A stretch of 64,000 nucleotides of DNA. Source: Streptomyces venezuelae (GTDB taxonomy: Bacteria; Actinomycetota; Actinomycetes; Streptomycetales; Streptomycetaceae). Positions 16,073 through 25,118 of the stretch are shown one piece after another. The notes beneath the pieces are model-generated. The model saw only the letters and a program-made list of their open reading frames with translations, was not told where the DNA came from and made no database searches. Both the position numbers and the translations under genes were made by a program. The stretch covers positions 5,704,001-5,768,000 of the forward strand of contig NZ_CP029192.1 in the NCBI RefSeq assembly GCF_008642315.1, given 5' to 3'. The first letter of the stretch is position 1, and every line of letters begins with the position of its first letter.

Positions 16073-17287
16073 TCAGCACGGCCCACCGCCCGAGGCGGCC
16101 ACGCCCGACAGGGCCTCCCGGCGCAGTCCCGCCGCCCTGCGCAGCGTGGCCACCGCCGGGTCGTCCGGGTCGCCCGCCTCGCCGCGCGCGGCCGCAAGGA
16201 CGTCGCCGATGGACGTCAGACCGCCGAGCTCGCCGCGGATCGCGCGGCCCAGGGACGTCACCTCGCCCTCCTGGCGGGCCCGCGCCCGGCAGTGGAAGGC
16301 CAGCTCGCAGGCGGCCAGGCACTCGGGGGCGTACGTCGCGGGGACCGACTCGACCGCCGCCGTCAGCTCCGCCGCGGGGCGCCGCACGTCGAAGGTCGTG
16401 CCCTCCGGGAGCTCCGCCGCGATGTCCTCGACACGAGTGAGGCGGGCCAGCTGGCGGCGGGTCACCGACAGCTGCTTGCGGACGTCGACCGCGGACGCCG
16501 TCGGCAGGTTGGAGAAGTCCTTCGGGCAGACGAGCAGGACGTGATGGCGCACGGGGGGCGCCGGGTCCATGCGCGCGGCGACCTGCTCCAGCGCCAGCGC
16601 GTACACCGCGGACTGCCGCGCCGCCCCGCCGACCTTCGCCGCGTCCGCCGAGCCGTCGATCATCGGGAAGGACTTGATCTCGACGACGGTCCAGCCGCCG
16701 TCCGGATGGACCACCACCGCGTCCGGCTCCAGGAACGCGGGCGTTCCCGCGACGTCCAGCGCCAGCATCGGGTGGTCCAGGAGCGTCCAGCCGCCCGACG
16801 CGGTCGCCTCCCGCAGCGCGAGCGCGGTCCGCGCGGCACGCCCCTCGGGGCCCGCCGCCGACAGGTCGGGCACGGCGGCCTCGCCCGGCACCGGTTCGGG
16901 CCCGCCGCCCAGGCTGCCGTGCGTCAGGCGCAGCAGCTCGGCGCCGCCGTCGGCCTTGACCCGCGCCTCGAAGGCGTTGCCCCGCATGAACGCGAACTGG
17001 GACTGCCCGAAACCGGAGGGCGAGCCCAGCGACTCCGCGAGCGCCGTCTTGTCCACACCGGCGCCGTCCAGCAGCGCGCGCCGTCTGCACCCGGGGTTGG
17101 CCGCGAGCGCGGCCAGAGCACGGGCGTCCAGCGGCCGGGCCGGCAGGTCCGCGCCGCGCAGCTCAGTGAGCTGGTGCCGGAGCGCCGTCCCCCGAGACGT
17201 CGGCGGGTCGTCCTGCCTCTGCTGGGCGGGCACTCGACTCGGCGCCCTGGGGGGCACTCTGCTTGCGCTGTCGGGGAATTCGCTCAC
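16073..17287 (-). CDS. RecB/Cas4-type PD-(D/E)XK nuclease with probable Fe-S site
   Basis: About 404 residues. The nuclease motifs are in RecB order: E107 in MRGNAFEARV, D189 in FLEPDAVVV, E203 and K205 in TVVEIKSF, and the QxxxY motif (Q225, Y229) in ARQSAVYAL. Four cysteines flank the core as in Cas4, Dna2 and AddB iron staples: C67 before the core and C323, C327, C333 after it (spacing x3 then x5; the usual is x2 then x5), so a 4Fe-4S cluster is likely but not certain. The start is uncertain (GTG 17287, 17257 or 17233, TTG 17317), and all candidates lie inside the 3' end of the PAP2 gene. It probably partners the helicase downstream. Confidence 0.8.
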   Translation of the reverse strand: MSEFPDSASRVPPRAPSRVPAQQRQDDPPTSRGTALRHQLTELRGADLPARPLDARALAALAANPGCRRRALLDGAGVDKTALAESLGSPSGFGQSQFAFMRGNAFEARVKADGGAELLRLTHGSLGGGPEPVPGEAAVPDLSAAGPEGRAARTALALREATASGGWTLLDHPMLALDVAGTPAFLEPDAVVVHPDGGWTVVEIKSFPMIDGSADAAKVGGAARQSAVYALALEQVAARMDPAPPVRHHVLLVCPKDFSNLPTASAVDVRKQLSVTRRQLARLTRVEDIAAELPEGTTFDVRRPAAELTAAVESVPATYAPECLAACELAFHCRARARQEGEVTSLGRAIRGELGGLTSIGDVLAAARGEAGDPDDPAVATLRRAAGLRREALSGVAASGGGPC

Positions 17288-18137
17288 CTGTCGAAGTCTG
17301 GCATCCGGCACCGACAATCGAGGACTCTGTGGCGGACGAGGTGTCGGGGCTCCGCAGGAAGCGCGCCCGCAGGCGGTTCATCGCGGGCTCCGTGAGCCGC
17401 TGCACGGGACGCACGAGCAGCAGGCCGACACCCATCACGGCGGCGCCCGCGAGCGCGTCGAGGAAGTAGTGGTTGGCGGTGCCCATGACCACGATCGTGG
17501 TGATCAGCGGGTAGGCGACGGCGGCCACCTTGGTGAGCGGGGAACGCCCGCACCGCCACAGCATCACGCCGCACCACAGCGCCCACCCGACGTGCAGGCT
17601 CGGCATCGCCGCGTACTGGTTGGTCATCCCGCCGAGCCCGCGCGGCGCGCTCGCCTCGCCGCCCCACCAGCCGAAGTTGCTGTACTGCGCCATGGTGTCG
17701 ACGAAGCCGTACCCCTTGTCCAGCAGCCGGGGCGGGCAGGTCGGCAGGAGCGTGAAGCCGATCAGGCCGATCATGGTGGAGATCATCAGCCACGCGCGTG
17801 CGGCCCGGTAGTGGACCGCGCGGCTGCGGAAGAGCCAGATGAGCACGGCGGGCGTGACGAGGTAGTGCAGCGAGGCGTACCAGAAGTCCGCGGGGACACC
17901 GATCCAGGCGTTGGCGGTGAACAGGCGGTTCAGGGGGCTCTCCGCGTCGATGCGCAGGAACTGCTCGGCCTTGAGGATCCCCACGCCGTGGTCGATCGCG
18001 CTGGCCACGTCGCCCCGCACGATCAGCCGGCCCGCTGAGTACGCGGCGTACACCAGCACGATCAGCGGCAGCTCGGTCCACCAGCGGAGCCGGTGCCCGG
18101 TTATGCCCGTGGTGCCCGGCACGTCGGTCTTCGGCAT
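17163..18137 (-). CDS. PAP2-family phosphatase, integral membrane
   Basis: Membrane phosphatase of 324 residues in the phosphatidic acid phosphatase type 2 / inositol phosphorylceramide synthase-like group common in Streptomyces. About six hydrophobic spans are visible (for example LIVLVYAAYSAGRL, MISTMIGLIGFTLL, VAAVAYPLITTIVVMG). The phosphatase motifs are present as MPSLHVGWALW (C2-type His) and GTANHYFLDALAGA (C3-type His and Asp). The start MPKTDVPG at 18137 follows GGGGGACC. The last 50 residues are a polar Ser/Ala/Pro-rich tail whose coding sequence overlaps the start region of the nuclease gene by up to 125 bp. It is likely to act on lipid phosphates at the outer membrane face. Confidence 0.88.
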   Translation of the reverse strand: MPKTDVPGTTGITGHRLRWWTELPLIVLVYAAYSAGRLIVRGDVASAIDHGVGILKAEQFLRIDAESPLNRLFTANAWIGVPADFWYASLHYLVTPAVLIWLFRSRAVHYRAARAWLMISTMIGLIGFTLLPTCPPRLLDKGYGFVDTMAQYSNFGWWGGEASAPRGLGGMTNQYAAMPSLHVGWALWCGVMLWRCGRSPLTKVAAVAYPLITTIVVMGTANHYFLDALAGAAVMGVGLLLVRPVQRLTEPAMNRLRARFLRSPDTSSATESSIVGAGCQTSTGERIPRQRKQSAPQGAESSARPAEAGRPADVSGDGAPAPAH

Positions 18138-18392
18138 CCGGAGGGTCCCCCATCGTCTCTGTTCATGCGGCATATACCGCGGCCTCACTTTACGGCTCAC
18201 GCCAGGGTGGTCGAGGCATCCCCCGGTCGTCTTAGACGCAGAGATCGGCGACGGGGTTGCCAGGCAGGGCCGGTGGGCTGCCGCGGGTGGGTGATGATGG
18301 AGGGGGCAGTCGCCCGCTGTCCGTAAAAAGCATCAAAAGTGTCTCCGGCACTCATGGCCGGAACGGCATGTGTACGACTTGGAGAGATCCCC

Positions 18393-18986
18393 ATGGCACC
18401 CCGCATCCTGCTGGCCAGGCACGGACAGACGGAGTGGTCGCTGTCCGGGAAGCACACCGGCAGGACCGACATCCCCCTCCTCGAAGAGGGCCGGCGCGGC
18501 GCGAAGCTCCTGGGCGAGCGGCTGCACCGCGCGCCCTATGACGGCCTCCCGGATGTCGAGGTGCGCACGAGTCCGCTCTCCCGCGCGCGGGAGACCTGCG
18601 AGATCGCCGGCTTCGGCGACCGCGCCACCGAGTGGGACGCGCTCATGGAGTTCGACTACGGCGCGTACGACGGGATGACCCCCGCCGACATCCAGGCGGT
18701 CCGCCCCGGCTGGTTCATCTGGCGCGACGGTGTGCCCGAGGGCGAGACCCTGGCGCAGGTCTCCGCGCGCGCGGACGAGGTCGTGGAGTGGGCCAGGAGC
18801 ACCGACCGCGACGTGCTGGTCTTCGCGCACGGCCACATCCTGCGGGTCATCGGGGCGCGCTGGCTCGGCTTCGGCATCGAGTTCGCCGCCCGCATCCGCC
18901 TCAACCCGACGTCCCTCTCGGTCCTCGGCTGGGCCTACGGAGAGCCCGCCATCGAGGCGTGGAACGAGACGGGCCACCTGGCGTAG
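18393..18986 (+). CDS. Histidine phosphatase family protein
   Basis: Cytoplasmic phosphoglycerate-mutase-like phosphatase of 197 residues. The phospho-accepting His is H10 in [11 protein letters not shown], the second Arg is in [10 protein letters not shown], the acid residue lies in [11 protein letters not shown], and the second His is in [12 protein letters not shown], so the active site is complete. ATG 18393 follows ggagag (18381-18386). It is read away from the PAP2 gene and ends 11 bp before the convergent regulator. Substrate unknown; the family covers sugar phosphates, nucleotides and acid-phosphatase activities. Confidence 0.9.
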   Translation: MAPRILLARHGQTEWSLSGKHTGRTDIPLLEEGRRGAKLLGERLHRAPYDGLPDVEVRTSPLSRARETCEIAGFGDRATEWDALMEFDYGAYDGMTPADIQAVRPGWFIWRDGVPEGETLAQVSARADEVVEWARSTDRDVLVFAHGHILRVIGARWLGFGIEFAARIRLNPTSLSVLGWAYGEPAIEAWNETGHLA

Positions 18987-18997
18987 ACGCCGCGGTC

Positions 18998-20443
18998 TCA
19001 CCCCGCGCGCGACAGTCCGGCGTGCGCCTCCAGGAACTCGCCCACCCTCGTGGCGCTGCGGTGCGGCAGGAGCAGCCGCGCCGTCGTGGCCAGCATCGAC
19101 TGGATACGTGAGGACTGCACCTCGCCGAGGAGTGCGAGGACCCGCAGTCCCGCCTCGGCGGCCTCGTCGGGACAGCCCGAGCGGGCCAGGTCGTCGGCGA
19201 GCTCCGCCGTGTACAGCGCGATGTTCCGCGTGAACTGCGGGGTCTGCGAGGACGCGACGGACGCGGCGAGCCGGGCGTGGCCCGCGGCCCGGCCCCACTC
19301 GCCGAGCGCCGACCAGCACTGCGCCTCCAGGCCGGCCAGCTCGGCCGGGCCGTAGAAGCTCATCCACTCCGGATCATCGTCCCCGGCGCCCCGGTCGTAG
19401 AGGCCGTGGGCGCGGGACAGCGCCTGCTCGCAGCCCGCGCGGTCGCCGAGTCCCGCCCAGCCCCCCGCCTCGCGCAGCGCGATGAGGGAGCTCAGCCGGT
19501 GCGAGCCGAGGTGCCGGGCGGCCCGGGTGGCGGCCTGCGCGGCCCGCACCGCCTCCCTCGGACGCCCGGCGTCGCGTGCCAGGAACGCCGTGTTGCAGAA
19601 GGCGTGCGCCTCCAGGGCGGCGTCTCCGTAGACGCGGGCCGTCGCGAGGGCCTCCGCGTAGTGCGAGCGGGCGTCGTCGAAGCGGCCCGAGTCGTGCGCC
19701 AGCCAGCCCACGGAGATCGCCAGTTCACCGGCGCCCGCGTGCAGCCGGTCCGAGGTGGACTGCCGGACCGTGGTCCCCGCGTCGAGCAGGGTGTAGGCGG
19801 TGCGCAGGGGGGCGGCGGCGCGCCGGTAGAGGCCGTCGGCGCCGTGCCGGTCGTCGAGCAGCCTGATCCTGCGTACGGCCTCCTCGACCGCGTGGACCTC
19901 TGTCTCGCCGATCCGGCGGCCGTGCCGGGCGGCTGCCTCGGCGGGGTCGCCGAGGGTGAGGCCGATGGGCCCGAGGGCCGCGGCCGCGGTGGCCGTCGAG
20001 CCGGTCATGAACGCGCGACGCCGCACGTCGCTCTCCTCGTGGGTCTGGACCGCGTACGGATCGCAGGCGCGGGGGTCGGACCCGGACGGATGGGACTCGT
20101 ACAACTGGATCGTGGTCGGTGGTGGGAACTGCGTGGGCTCCGGCGCGGTGCGCGCCCCTCTGCCGCGCACCAGCGCGCGAGGGGCGAACCCCAGGTCCGC
20201 CAGGGTCCGGCCCGGGAACATGTGCAGGAACACCCGCTCGTAGGCGTAGTTGGGGCAACGGATCTCGCCCGCCTCCACGCGCCCTACGTAGCGCGCGTCG
20301 CAGCTGACCCGCTCGCCGATCTCGCGGGCGGCCCGCCGGACCGCCGCCGCGAACTCGCCGGGCGAGCGCTGTCCGCGGAGCTGCCGGAAAGCAAGGTTCG
20401 GTCGTTTGGACTGAGTTGACGATGTCATCGGTGACGACGCCAT
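18998..20443 (-). CDS. XRE-type transcriptional regulator with TPR-like repeats
   Basis: A 481-residue regulator of the large Streptomyces class with an N-terminal helix-turn-helix and a long helical repeat region (NsdA is one member; this protein cannot be equated with it). The HTH region is about residues 25-75 (FAAAVRRAAREIGERVSC, then ARYVGRVEAGEIRCP). An internal RRRAFMTGSTATAAAALG segment (about 150-170) looks like a twin-arginine signal but lies mid-protein, as in related regulators. From about 230 on, helical repeats (for example HYAEALATARVYGDAALEAHAF and AARHLGSHRLSSLIALRE) resemble TPRs. The ATG at 20443 follows GAGAGGG. Targets unknown. Confidence 0.82.
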   Translation of the reverse strand: MASSPMTSSTQSKRPNLAFRQLRGQRSPGEFAAAVRRAAREIGERVSCDARYVGRVEAGEIRCPNYAYERVFLHMFPGRTLADLGFAPRALVRGRGARTAPEPTQFPPPTTIQLYESHPSGSDPRACDPYAVQTHEESDVRRRAFMTGSTATAAAALGPIGLTLGDPAEAAARHGRRIGETEVHAVEEAVRRIRLLDDRHGADGLYRRAAAPLRTAYTLLDAGTTVRQSTSDRLHAGAGELAISVGWLAHDSGRFDDARSHYAEALATARVYGDAALEAHAFCNTAFLARDAGRPREAVRAAQAATRAARHLGSHRLSSLIALREAGGWAGLGDRAGCEQALSRAHGLYDRGAGDDDPEWMSFYGPAELAGLEAQCWSALGEWGRAAGHARLAASVASSQTPQFTRNIALYTAELADDLARSGCPDEAAEAGLRVLALLGEVQSSRIQSMLATTARLLLPHRSATRVGEFLEAHAGLSRAG

Positions 20444-20732
20444 GGCCGGACCCTCTCGTGCGGATCGTGCCGGATCGTGCACGCTCGCGCACGGGACGCC
20501 GCGCCCGCGCACGGGATCTCGCGGGGCTGCCCCTGTTCCGGCGGAGCACGAACGTACCGGCTGTGACGGGTCCGCCACACAGGGTTTGGCTACAAAACGG
20601 ATATCTCACCCGTGATCCGCCATGAACTGCCATCCTTTGCGGCGGCGCGCCGCAGTGCCTGTTGACGCCTCGCCGCGTTGAACCTTGACGAGCGGGAGCA
20701 GGGCGGCTGCCGCACGGGCGAGGAGGGTTTCC

Positions 20733-21293
20733 TTGTTGGAGATCGGCACGGAGAACAACGACTCCCGTACGGGGCGCGGCGCGAGCGGCCCGCCCCCGAC
20801 GTCCCCGGCGTCCCGGGTACCCGTACCCCAGGCATCCCGCACGACGGCACGGCACTGGCCCACCCCCGAGGGCAGCGCCCCGCCCCCCGGCGAGGAGCCC
20901 TGCGACGACGAGTGCTGCGACCTCGTCACCGTCCCCGCCAGACAGGGGCTCGAAGCGGTCGACATCCTGCGCCGCGGCGCGGCCGACACGATCGGCCCCG
21001 TCCTGCACGACGGGGGCTGCGACACCCTCGGCTTCCTCGTGCCGCCCGGCACCGCGGACGGCTGGGACCTGCCGGGCAGTGCGTGTACGCAGACGTTCGG
21101 GCGCGGCATGAGCGTGTACGCGGACCCCGAGCCGGGACCCGCGGGCCCCGTCGTCCCCGACCCGCCGGTCGCGGGCACCGGCTGGCTGCTCCCGCCGGAC
21201 GGCGAGACGGACCCGGTGACGGACCCGGCGGTGCTGCGGGCGGCGCTGGGCCAAGCGGCCCGCACGATCGAAGCAGCAGACAACTGCCGCTGA
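20733..21293 (+). CDS. Prim-pol-like protein, copy 2 (hypothetical)
   Basis: About 186 residues. The disordered N-terminal 45 residues are followed by a domain whose segments match those of the protein at 11605-12276: DLVTVPARQGLEAVDILRR, GPVLHDGGCDTLGFLVPPGTA and GTGWLLPPDGETDPVTDPAVLRAAL. I read it as a degenerate relative of the bifunctional primase/polymerase N-terminal family, with no visible catalytic triad. It has cysteine pairs in EPCDDECCD. The start is most likely the TTG at 20733 (or 20736), because gaggagg lies 6 bases upstream; no ATG or GTG has a site. Function unknown. Confidence 0.6.
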   Translation: MLEIGTENNDSRTGRGASGPPPTSPASRVPVPQASRTTARHWPTPEGSAPPPGEEPCDDECCDLVTVPARQGLEAVDILRRGAADTIGPVLHDGGCDTLGFLVPPGTADGWDLPGSACTQTFGRGMSVYADPEPGPAGPVVPDPPVAGTGWLLPPDGETDPVTDPAVLRAALGQAARTIEAADNCR

Positions 21294-21440
21294 CCCCCGC
21301 CCCAAGGCCCCCGCCCAGTCAGTTGGCCGAACCCCGTCCGCGCACCACGCCAAGGCCCGCCTGCCGCCCGCAGCGCCCACGCCCCCGATCCCCCCACCCC
21401 ACAGCAGGCCCAAGCGCCCCCCTGCGTCGATAATGGGCTG

Positions 21441-22301
21441 ATGGCAAGGAACAAGCGGGCCCGGGAAGTGCGGGGAGCCGTTGTGGAGGAAGTGGACGGG
21501 GGGCTCGCCGAGCTCATACCGGATCGGGACCGGGCGCGCGCCTGGACGTTGCTCGTCGACGGGGCGCCGCAGTCCCACGTCGACCTCGACGACCCCGCGT
21601 ACCTCGACTTCGAGTACCAGCGCAGGATCGGGCACATCGCCGACCTCGTCGCCCCGCCCGGCAAGCCCGTGCACGCCCTGCACCTCGGCGGCGGCGCCTT
21701 CACCCTCGCCCGCTACGTCGCCGCGACCCGCCCCCGCTCCACCCAGCAGATCGTCGAGCGCGACACCGCCCTCGTCCAACTCGTCCGGCGCGAACTCCCC
21801 TTGGACCCGCAGACGCGCATCCGCGTGCGCGGCACCGACGCCCGCGAAGGCCTCGCCAAGGTCGCCGACGGATGGGCCGACCTCGTCATCGCCGACGTCT
21901 TCAGCGGGGCCCGCACCCCCGCCCACCTCACCAGCACCGAGTTCCTCGCCGATGTCCGCAGGGTGTTGAAGCCCGGCGGGTACTACGCGGCCAACCTCGC
22001 CGACGGCCCCCCGCTCGCGCACCTGCGCGGCCAGCTCGCCACCGCCGCGGCGCTCTTCCCCGAACTCGCCCTCGCCGCCGACCCCGCCGTCCTGCGCGGC
22101 AAACGCTTCGGCAACGCCGTGCTGCTCGCGTCCGACCGGGCGCTGCCCATCGCCGAACTGACCCGGCGCTGCGCCGGCGACCCCCACCCCGGCCGGGTCG
22201 AACACGGCCGGGGGCTCCTCGACTTCAGCGGGGGAGCGGCGGCCGTCACCGACGCCGCGGCCGTCGCGTCACCGGCACCGCCACCGTCGGTCTTCCGTTG
22301 A
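21441..22301 (+). CDS. Spermidine synthase-like methyltransferase-fold protein
   Basis: A 286-residue class I SAM-fold protein close to spermidine synthases. Key features are DPAYLDFEYQRRIGHIAD, the nucleotide-binding loop ALHLGGGAFTLARYV, the acidic strand end in IVERDTALVQLV, and WADLVIADVFSG where aminopropyltransferases have their catalytic Asp. Streptomyces has many such proteins without proven polyamine activity, so the reaction is open. The ATG at 21441 is the first in frame, with no clear ribosome binding site. It lies alone, with 31 bp to the convergent next gene. Confidence 0.82.
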   Translation: MARNKRAREVRGAVVEEVDGGLAELIPDRDRARAWTLLVDGAPQSHVDLDDPAYLDFEYQRRIGHIADLVAPPGKPVHALHLGGGAFTLARYVAATRPRSTQQIVERDTALVQLVRRELPLDPQTRIRVRGTDAREGLAKVADGWADLVIADVFSGARTPAHLTSTEFLADVRRVLKPGGYYAANLADGPPLAHLRGQLATAAALFPELALAADPAVLRGKRFGNAVLLASDRALPIAELTRRCAGDPHPGRVEHGRGLLDFSGGAAAVTDAAAVASPAPPPSVFR

Positions 22302-22332
22302 CGGGACCGGCGACAGGGCGGAGTCGCCGCGT

Positions 22333-22881
22333 TCAGTACTTGTCGATCTCGACTCGTGGCTCCGTGTCATGCCACGTGCAGAACACCGACACCCTCGCCG
22401 CGCCGCCCGTGAACTCCACGCGGATCCATTTGTCCTGCTTCCACGTCTGGACCGACCAGCCCGCCGCCGGGGTCGCCGAGACCAGCGTCGCCGAGCTCTT
22501 GCCCAGGTCGAAGGCCACCCGGCCGCCGGGGGTGTTGTAGCTCTTCACCGTGCCGATGCCCGCACCGGCACCGGAGTCCGTCGGGTCGGGGGAGGGCGGC
22601 TGCTCGGAGTGGGTTCCGGATGCCGTGGGGGATTTCGACGGCTTCGACGGGGTCCGTGACGTCGTGGGCTTCTTCGACGGCGAGGACTCCGGGCGGTGCG
22701 TCGAGGAGGCGAGCGGCTCCGCGTGGTCCGGACCGCCGCCGTCGTCCGCGGCCAGCGGCAGGGCGCGCGGCGGGTCGTAGGCCGTGCCCGCCATCACCGT
22801 GTGGACGCCCCACCAGGACAGCGTGACCGCCGCACCCGTGGCGAGCGACCATGCGATTCCGTGTACGAGTCCTCTGTGCAT
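22333..22881 (-). CDS. Hypothetical membrane-anchored or secreted protein
   Basis: About 182 residues. The N-terminus has one hydrophobic span (IAWSLATGAAVTLSWW, about residues 8-25), then a Ser/Thr/Pro/Lys-rich linker (about 50-95) and a C-terminal globular part (GRVAFDLGKSSATLVSATPAAGWS up to VEIDKY) that contains a single cysteine. This suggests an extracytoplasmic domain held by an N-terminal anchor. ATG 22881 has no strong ribosome binding site. It is divergent from the two-component system across about 120 bp. No named family recognised. Confidence 0.65.
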   Translation of the reverse strand: MHRGLVHGIAWSLATGAAVTLSWWGVHTVMAGTAYDPPRALPLAADDGGGPDHAEPLASSTHRPESSPSKKPTTSRTPSKPSKSPTASGTHSEQPPSPDPTDSGAGAGIGTVKSYNTPGGRVAFDLGKSSATLVSATPAAGWSVQTWKQDKWIRVEFTGGAARVSVFCTWHDTEPRVEIDKY

Positions 22882-23002
22882 CGCGGGCCATACTGCACCA
22901 CGTCGCACACGCCTGTCCCGCAGGGCACCCGGCACCCCACGTCCCGACGGGCGCGCTTCCCGGGGAAGACCACGTTCCGCCGTATGGCGTACGGTGCCGC
23001 CC

Positions 23003-23707
23003 ATGGCAAGTGTGCTCGTCGTCGAGGATGACCAGTTCGTACGCTCCGCTCTCATCCGGCATCTGACCGAGGCATCGCACACCGTGCGCAGCGTCGGCAC
23101 CGCCCTGGAGGCGCTGCGGGAGGTCGCCCATTTCCGTTTTGACGTGGTGATCCTGGATCTCGGGCTGCCCGACCTCGACGGGTCTGAGGCGCTGAAGATG
23201 CTCCGCGGCATCACGGACGTCCCCGTGATCATCGCGACCGCGCGGGACGACGAGGCGGAGATCGTCCGGCTCCTCAACGACGGCGCCGACGACTACCTCA
23301 CCAAGCCGTTCTCCGTGGAGCACCTGTCGGCCCGCATGGCCGCCGTGCTGCGCCGCGCCCGCACCACGGCGGGCGAGGCGCCGCCGAGCGACGTCCTCCA
23401 GGTCGGCGGCCTCAGCATCGACCCGCTGCGGCGCCAGGCCGAGCTGGACGGCGCGCGGCTCGACCTGACCCGGCGCGAGTTCGACCTGCTCGCCTTCCTC
23501 GCCGGGCGGCCCGGCGTCGTCGTACCGCGCAAGGAACTGCTCGCCGAGGTCTGGCAGCAGAGCTACGGCGACGACCAGACCATCGACGTACATCTGTCGT
23601 GGCTGCGCAGGAAACTGGGCGAAACGGCCGCCCGGCCGCGCTACCTGCACACGCTGCGCGGCGTCGGCGTGAAGCTGGAGCCGCCGATGCCGGAGCCGCA
23701 GCAGTGA
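23003..23707 (+). CDS. OmpR/PhoB-type response regulator
   Basis: DNA-binding response regulator of 234 residues. The receiver domain (1-120) has the acidic pair ED at 8-9, the phospho-acceptor D52 in VILDLGLPD, and the conserved Lys in YLTKPF. The C-terminal winged helix (about 130-228) includes LDLTRREFDLLAFLA and QTIDVHLSWLRRKLG. Its stop overlaps the GTG of the sensor kinase gene in a GTGA. ATG 23003 has no strong Shine-Dalgarno. The regulon is unknown; the divergent secreted protein is a plausible target. Confidence 0.93.
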   Translation: MASVLVVEDDQFVRSALIRHLTEASHTVRSVGTALEALREVAHFRFDVVILDLGLPDLDGSEALKMLRGITDVPVIIATARDDEAEIVRLLNDGADDYLTKPFSVEHLSARMAAVLRRARTTAGEAPPSDVLQVGGLSIDPLRRQAELDGARLDLTRREFDLLAFLAGRPGVVVPRKELLAEVWQQSYGDDQTIDVHLSWLRRKLGETAARPRYLHTLRGVGVKLEPPMPEPQQ

Positions 23708-25092
23708 GATGGGCCCTGGTCAAGGTGTGCCTGGCCGTCACCACGATGGTCGTGGTGGCCTTCGCGGTACCGCTCGGACTCGTCGTCAAGGAGATGGCGC
23801 GCGACCGTGCCATCTCCAACGCGGAACGGCACGGCGCGGGCATGGGCCCCACGCTCTCCATCACCACCGACCGCGAGGAGCTCACCCGGGCCGTCGCCTC
23901 GTCGGAGGCGGGCGGCGATGGACGGATGGCCGTGTACGTGCCGGCCGTCGGGGACGCCGAGGCCTTCGAGGTCGGCGACCCGCGGGCCGGGGCGCGCGCG
24001 GTCGAGGCCACCCGCAAGGAGGGCCGGGCCAGGACCACCGGGGTCCCCGGCGGCTTCGTGGTGCTCCAGCCGACCGCGCTCAGCTCGGGCACGGCCGTCG
24101 TGGAGATCTACGTCCCCGAGGCCGAGGTCAGCAACGGCGTGACCACGGCGTGGGTGGTGCTCGCGGGCGTCGGCATCGCCCTGATCATCGGCTCGGTGGC
24201 GGTCGCGGACCGGCTCGGCGTACGCATGGTGCAGCCCGCCAAACGCCTGGTGGGCGCCGCGCACGACCTCGGCGAGGGCAAGCTGGGGGCACGGGTCCCG
24301 GAGGAGGGGCCCACCGAACTGCGGCTCGCCGCGGTGGCGTTCAACTCGATGGCCGACCAGGTCGTCCAACTCCTCGCCAACGAGCGGGAGCTCGCGGCCG
24401 ACCTCTCCCACCGCCTGCGGACGCCGCTGACGGTCCTGCGGCTCAACGCGGCCTCGCTCGGCGAAGGACCCGCGGCGGAGCAGACCCGTACCGCGGTCGA
24501 GACGCTGGAGCGCGAGGTCGACACGATCATCCGTACCGCCCGCGACGCGAAACCGCAGACCGCGACGGCCGGACCCGGCACGGGCTGCGACGCCGCCGAG
24601 GTCATCCGGGAGCGGATGGCCTTCTGGTCGGCGCTCGCCGAGGACGAGGGCCGCGAGGTCCGGGTCGCGGGCGTCGACCGGCCGGTCCGCATCCCCGTCG
24701 CCCGTCCCGAACTGGTCGCCGCCCTCGACGCGCTGCTCGGCAACGTCTTCCGGCACACGCCGGAGGGCACGGCGTTCTCGGTGGACGTCCACAACGGCGA
24801 GGACGCCGTGATCGTGCTCGTCTCCGACGCGGGCCCCGGCATCGCCGACCCCGAGGCCGCGCTCGCCCGGGGCGCGGGCTCCGGCGAGGACGGCTCCACG
24901 GGCCTCGGCCTCGACATCGTGCGCCGCCTCGCCGAGTCCACGGGCGGCGACCTCCGCATCGGCAGCTCGGTCCTCGGCGGCACGGAGGTCCGCCTCTGGA
25001 TACAGCTGGACGCCCGCCGCCCCGGCGAGGGACGCCGGGGACACCGCGGCCCCGCAGTACGCCGCCGCAAGCGCCCGGCCGGCACCGCCTGA
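23704..25092 (+). CDS. HAMP-containing sensor histidine kinase
   Basis: Membrane kinase of 462 residues partnering the preceding regulator. Two spans (about residues 4-27 and 145-170) bracket an extracytoplasmic sensor of about 115 residues. HAMP follows (RMVQPAKRLVGAAHDLGEG). The phospho-accepting His lies in ADLSHRLRTPLTVLRL, and the ATP-binding boxes are present as LLGNVFRHTPEG (N), SDAGPGIAD (G1) and TGLGLDIVRR (G2). The C-terminal tail is basic. The GTG at 23704 overlaps the regulator stop. The signal sensed is unknown. Confidence 0.93.
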   Translation: MRWALVKVCLAVTTMVVVAFAVPLGLVVKEMARDRAISNAERHGAGMGPTLSITTDREELTRAVASSEAGGDGRMAVYVPAVGDAEAFEVGDPRAGARAVEATRKEGRARTTGVPGGFVVLQPTALSSGTAVVEIYVPEAEVSNGVTTAWVVLAGVGIALIIGSVAVADRLGVRMVQPAKRLVGAAHDLGEGKLGARVPEEGPTELRLAAVAFNSMADQVVQLLANERELAADLSHRLRTPLTVLRLNAASLGEGPAAEQTRTAVETLEREVDTIIRTARDAKPQTATAGPGTGCDAAEVIRERMAFWSALAEDEGREVRVAGVDRPVRIPVARPELVAALDALLGNVFRHTPEGTAFSVDVHNGEDAVIVLVSDAGPGIADPEAALARGAGSGEDGSTGLGLDIVRRLAESTGGDLRIGSSVLGGTEVRLWIQLDARRPGEGRRGHRGPAVRRRKRPAGTA

Positions 25093-25118
25093 GACGCCGC
25101 GCTTCCCCGGGGTGGCCC

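Noticed and set aside
19990..20060. Twin-arginine-like segment as evidence of a secreted protein
   Set aside because: It lies about 150 residues inside a DNA-binding regulator; family members share it, so it is not a signal peptide.
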